Shown piece after piece: positions 41,601-47,600 of a DNA stretch of 64,000 nucleotides. The notes below the pieces were generated by a model, which did no database searches, had not been told where the DNA came from, and worked only from the letters and a program-made list of their open reading frames with translations. Source of the stretch: Toxorhynchites rutilus septentrionalis (lineage: Eukaryota > Arthropoda > Insecta > Diptera > Culicidae); contig NC_073746.1 in assembly GCF_029784135.1 (NCBI RefSeq), positions 69,804,542 to 69,868,541 on the forward strand, written 5' to 3'. Made by a program: the position numbers and the translations under genes. Position 1 is the stretch's first letter; each line of letters begins with the position of its first letter.

Positions 41601-44600
41601 TTGCAAAAACTACAAACCAAGTAATTTAGCACAGGCCTACCATTATTGTGTAGAATACCTGAACCTAAGTGCAAGAAACGCTCCATTTAATACACAGACA
41701 CCACTGCCATTACCCGCTCCTCGTAGCAATCTACCAACGAGAAATATTACGCCACCAGTGCCCCCGCGTTATTCGCAACCCAAATTTTCAAATTTCCACC
41801 CAGGAAAATTGCCAATATTACCACCTCGAAATACACCATTCCAAAGTCAAAAGTTCCAAAATACCAATTTCCAATCACAACCTAACGTATTTGCACCCAA
41901 AAGGACATTTATGCAACCTCAACCACGACCGGAACCGATGGATACGAGCTCTATTCGTACTAATCAAATTAACTACGGTAATCGACCTTTTGCACAACGT
42001 AGGCAAGCAAGCGATTCAATGCGTGTTCACGAACCTAACGCTAAACGAATGGCAAACATCTTAGAAGAATGCCCCGATCCGGAAGAATATGAAAAATGGT
42101 ACACCGAACAATTGGAATTGAGTAAGGATGATTTCAATAACGAAAATTATGTGGAATCGTTAGAAAATTTAAATCTAAACGCCGAAAATTCTAACGAAGC
42201 TAACACCAATCAAATGCCCGACCAAGCTGAAGAAACTAATTTTTTAGAGGACACCGATTGGGTCACGAAATGGTTTTAGGAGAACCTGACGTTAAAACCC
42301 TCCCTTACGTTGAAATACCTACATCGAAAGGAGTCATTAAAATGCTCATCGATTGCGGTGCCAACGTAAATGTTATCTCAAAGAAATGGGCTAATTCATC
42401 CGGAATGCCAATAAATATCATGCGTGAACATAACATTAAAGGTGTTATTGGTACTCAGAAAATAAAAGAATGCGTCAAATTAAAAATTTTCCACCCACTT
42501 TTGCATCGAAGTTTCAACTTTTTGGTATTCGATTTTCATCCTTTTTTTGACGGAATAATCGGAACCGAAATTCTTTTCGGCAATAGATTTAACCTTATTA
42601 GTGCGAAAAAAACCCTTAAAGTTAAATGCGATTCAGGAGATCTGAGAACCATCCCTCTAAAATTTTACAGCCCTACACCTACACGAAGACAAGCGATAAA
42701 TAAAACAGAAACAACAAACATTTTAGGAAAAATTAGAATTTCCCATCTAAACGAAAATGAGCGAAATTCCTTGATACCCATCATAAATAACATCAAAGAA
42801 GTGTTTCATAATCCCGATAACAAATTAACTTGTACCACCAACGTCGAATGCGAAATTCGAACTGTTGACGACATACCCATTTATCAGAAAGCATACCCGT
42901 ATCCAATAGCATACAAATCAGAGGTCGAAAAACAAATAAGCAAACTTCTCAACGATGGTATAATAAGACCATCTAGATCCGCGTGGAATTCACCTGTTTG
43001 GATTGTCCCTAAAAAACTGGACGCCTCAGGGGAAAGAAAATTCCGGCTTGTCATAGATTATCGAAAATTGAACGATAAGACTATCTCGGATAAATACCCT
43101 ATGCCAGAAATATCGAACACTATAGACCAATTAGGAGGAAATAAATATTTTACTACTCTCGATCTTGCATCCGGTTTCCATCAGATCAAGATGAAAGGAG
43201 AAGATATTGAAAAGACGGCATTTTCAGTCAATTATGGCAAATACGAATTTGTTCGTATGCCATTTGGCCTAAAAAATGCACCGGCCATCTTCCAGAGATC
43301 TATAGACGACGTATTACGACACCACATCGGGAAACGGTGCTTTGTTTATATAGACGATGTAATAATCATGGGAAAGACACTCAAAGAACACCTCGAAAAT
43401 CTAGAAATCATTTTGAAAACGTTACACGACGCCCATCTTAAAGTTCAGTTAGACAAGTCAGAATTCCTACACGAATCAGTGGAATTTTTAGGTTATATAA
43501 TAACCAACGGAGGAATAAAACCCAACGAGAAGAAAATCGAAGCAATAAAAAAATATCCGGAACCCAGAAACCTGAAACAACTTAGAGGATTTCTGGGCAT
43601 GATGGGATATTATCGGAGATTTATTAAGGATTTCGCTAAAATAGCCAAACCCTTAACTAAACTCTTGAGAGGAGAAGGAGATCAAAGAAGTGCTAAAAGT
43701 ATAAATTTCAACACTGATGAAAGAAGATGTTTCGAAAGTATGAAACGGATACTGACCGGAAATGACATCCTAACTAATCCAGATTTCTCCGAACCTTTTT
43801 GCTTAACGACCGACGCGTCTAATTTCGCGATTGGTGCTGTTTTAAGTCAAGGAAACCCTGGAAAGGATAGACCGATACATTTTGCCTCTAGAACTTTAAA
43901 CAAAACTGAAGAATCGTACAGTGCCATAGAGAAGGAACTGCTTGCGATTGTTTGGGCTTTGAAGGTATTTAGAGGATATCTCTACGGTCAGAAAGTTAAG
44001 ATCTATACAGATCACCAACCTCTAACATACAATCTTTCTCCTAAAACTTCGAATAGAAAACTCATGAACTGGAAAAATTTCATTGAAGAACATGATTATG
44101 AAATCATGTACAAACCGGGAAAATCTAATGTGGTTGCAGACGCCTTGAGTCGCGTTCAGATAAATTCATTAACACCCACTCAACACTCTGCAGAAGACGA
44201 TGATTCCAACTACATCATTTCAACAGAAGCCCCTTTGAACAGCTTCCGTTCCCAATTAATAATTGAAATTTCTACAACTAACTCAGAAACAATAGTAACA
44301 AATCCATTTCCTGGCTATCGTAGAATTCTGATCAGAAGAACGAAATTGAACGAAGAAATTTTGACCACTATTCTAAAAGAATTTTGTGATCCAACTAAAA
44401 CCAACGGATTGTATACTTCTGAAGAAATTCTGGGACAAATCCAGGAAGTGTTTAAAAAATATTTCAGCAGGCCCGGATTGCTCAAGATTCGTTTCACCCA
44501 AATTATATTACGAGATGTTACAGACGCAGATGAGCAAACAAGAATAATTCAAGAGACTCACAATAGAGCCCACCGCGGAATCCAAGAGAATAAATTTCAG

Positions 44601-47600
44601 ATTTTACGTGAATTTTACTTCCCAAATATTATACAACATTTGAAGAAATTTATACGCGTTTGCGATGAATGTAACACTTCGAAATATGATCGACACCCGC
44701 TCATTATCCCTATACAAGAAACACCAATCCCTAATCATCCCTACCAAATCCTTCATATAGATATATTTCAAATAGAGTCCAACTACTTTTTATCTAGCAT
44801 TGATAAATTTAGTAAGTATGGTCGCATGATTCCTATTAGATCCCGACATGCTGTTCATATTGAGAAAGCAATATGGGAAACAGTTACCTCCTTTATCGTA
44901 CCAAGCTCCCTCGTAATGGATAACGAGCGCGCATTTCAATCACCCGATATCAAAGGGAAATTACTCGATTTGAATATCAAGGTTTATTTAACCCCAAATA
45001 GCAAATCAGAAGTAAATGGCCCTGTGGAGAGATTTCATTCCACCATCCTAGAACTATACAGAATTCAAAAGCAAATCACCCCTCACTTGCCATCCCATAA
45101 CATTATCCACATAGCAGTGGAAAAATACAATAACACAATCCACTCATCCACACTCAAAACCCCTAAGGAAATTTTATTCGGAAATCAAAGGAACCCCGAC
45201 AGACAAATTAATCCTGACGAACTAGAACAAATACGACAGAAGACTTACGACGAAATAATAGTTAGACTAAAAGAAGCCCAACACAAACAACTTGAAAGAG
45301 CAAATAAAAATAGTAAAACTGCACCTGCACTAGAAACTGGGCAAATGGTATATGTAAAAGACAAAATCATTAAACCGAAGCACAAGAAAATATTCAAGAA
45401 AACTTTTGTTCAAAATAGCAATGAAGTAACGTTCAGGAACGAAGAAAATGCAAAACTACACAAATCTAATGTAAAAAATATCAACTTATTTCCAGGATCC
45501 CAGCAGTCTTAGGAACACTGCAAATACAAAGCCTTAACCAAGAACATGTAGCAATCATACACCTATCCCAGAGCAAAATTGTAACAGGGCAGTCTAAAGT
45601 TATAAACAAAATAAACACAACAAATATAGCATTAGTCGTACACGACATCAAAACCAAGATTCTGACTAGAGAAAATGACGACCCCGAAATGACAGCTTTA
45701 CTAAAATGGAAAATAGATGAACTAGAAACAAACCTCAACCAAATACAACCGGCACACCGACGACAAAAACGATGGGACGCACTCGGAAGAGCATGGAAGT
45801 GGATGTCAGGCTCACCAGACGCAGACGATTTACGACTTATCGACTCTGGAATTCACAAAATTACCGAAAATAGTAACCAACAAATTACTATCAATGACGA
45901 TCTTTATGATGGGCTGAATAACATGACAGAAACCATTAATGATCTAATTAAGGAAGAAAATAAAACACACAGAGCAGTTAAGGCAGGAAATGATTTAATA
46001 AATATTATTCTCAATCTAGATATTATCAACCAGGAAGTATTAAAAATTCAAAATTCCATTACGCTATCAAAATTGGGAATTGTTAATAATAGAATGCTTA
46101 CATCAAAAGAGACAGATTTCATGATTCAAATTCTTAGCGATCAAGGTATACCAACCGAATTAATAGACGAGGCACTTGGGTTCGCAAGCGTCACCATAGG
46201 CACCAACGGACAAACTATACTCTACATCATCAACATTCCAAATCTTAGCAACTCAACATATCAGCACCTGAAAATTGCTCCTATAATAACAGATTCATTA
46301 CGTATAAAACTGGAAGGAGATGAGTATCTCTACGGTAATGACAAACTTTTCCTGAAAACAGACCATTGTTCAAGATTAGGCAACTGGAGTCTTTGCAACC
46401 ACAACAGTTTGAAAGATGTTTCCTTAGACGAATGCATATCCAATATAATAATTGGCCACGACAGCAAGTGCACGTATGAGAACGTCGCGCATTACCCAAT
46501 AGTAACGGAAATGAGTCCCACAATACTACTATTAAATCAAGTGAACGATTCATTTCACAACACATGCGGAGTTTCCAATCGACGATTAATCGGATCATTC
46601 CTGATCACATACCAAAACTGCTCAAAACTGCTGCTACAAATCAAATCATAGAAACCGTTGAGCATCCAATCTTCTCGCATTCAACAGGACTAAATGTTGT
46701 TAAGCGGAAAATAGAACAGCAAACCGACATTCATTCATTGAAAAGACTTCACCACAAAAACCTGGAACATCTGGAAAACCTGAAACTCACAACAGTTACA
46801 CACCATTGGACAATAATCGGAGGATTTTCATTTACAACTTCTATGATCATAATCTTTATCATCTACATTCTTTTCAAGTTTAGAACCCAATCAGCTAAAG
46901 CAACAATCAACCCAGAAAAGTCAACCATAGATGATCATTTCGCTGACCCAGCACCAGTACATTTTTACCAACCACCATCGCTAAGAACCTGACCGTTGAA
47001 CCAGGAGTTTCAACACTAGGGGAGGAGCAGTTACCACCCAGGCACGGTACACCAGCAGCAGGGAGCATTGCGACCCAGTGCACCGAGTCACAGGCACATT
47101 TTTCGCAACACTCGGCATAAAAGCAAACATTATAAAAACCATAGTGTAAGCATATTTAGGCAATCGTGTAAATCAATGAAATAATAAAGTCAGTTTACAT
47201 TGTGACTCCGTTCAGGGTAGTTCAGCTTTTTTAAAAAGTCAACCGAACTTCCCCAAACGTAACTTTCATTCTAAAATACAAAACAAAACATTACGCATTC
47301 AGCTCAACTGAGCACGACAGTCAAAAGGTTCAATCTGTTGTCATTACTTCCAAATGAATCCAATGTCAAAACAGCTGTAGCACAATTCAATTTCAATCAA
47401 TCCATCGCAGCCAGCGATGCGGGCTAATAATCATCGAAACGATAACAACTCGAACAACAACTGTCGCGAGAGGGAAAGAGATGCGTGTTCGCCGTTCCCG
47501 TGATCTGTCCAATATTGATCAAATTAATTAGCAGCGTGGCGACGTCATTTTTTCGTTGAATTATTTTTCTCGATTTGTTGTGTCGCATCCAAACCACTAC

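Larger units (their letters stand above)
40256..47264 (+). mobile_element. Gypsy/errantivirus-type LTR element with env, 7009 bp
   Basis: Identical 236-bp LTRs (40256-40491, 47029-47264) start AGTTACC and end GTAACT. The 4-bp target-site duplication TTCA is at 40252-40255 and 47265-47268. Primer-binding site at 40491, polypurine tract at 47018-47028, then gag, pol and env in order. Inserted 341 bases from the kinase exon-1 donor in the opposite orientation. LTR identity means a very recent insertion. Confidence 0.97.
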
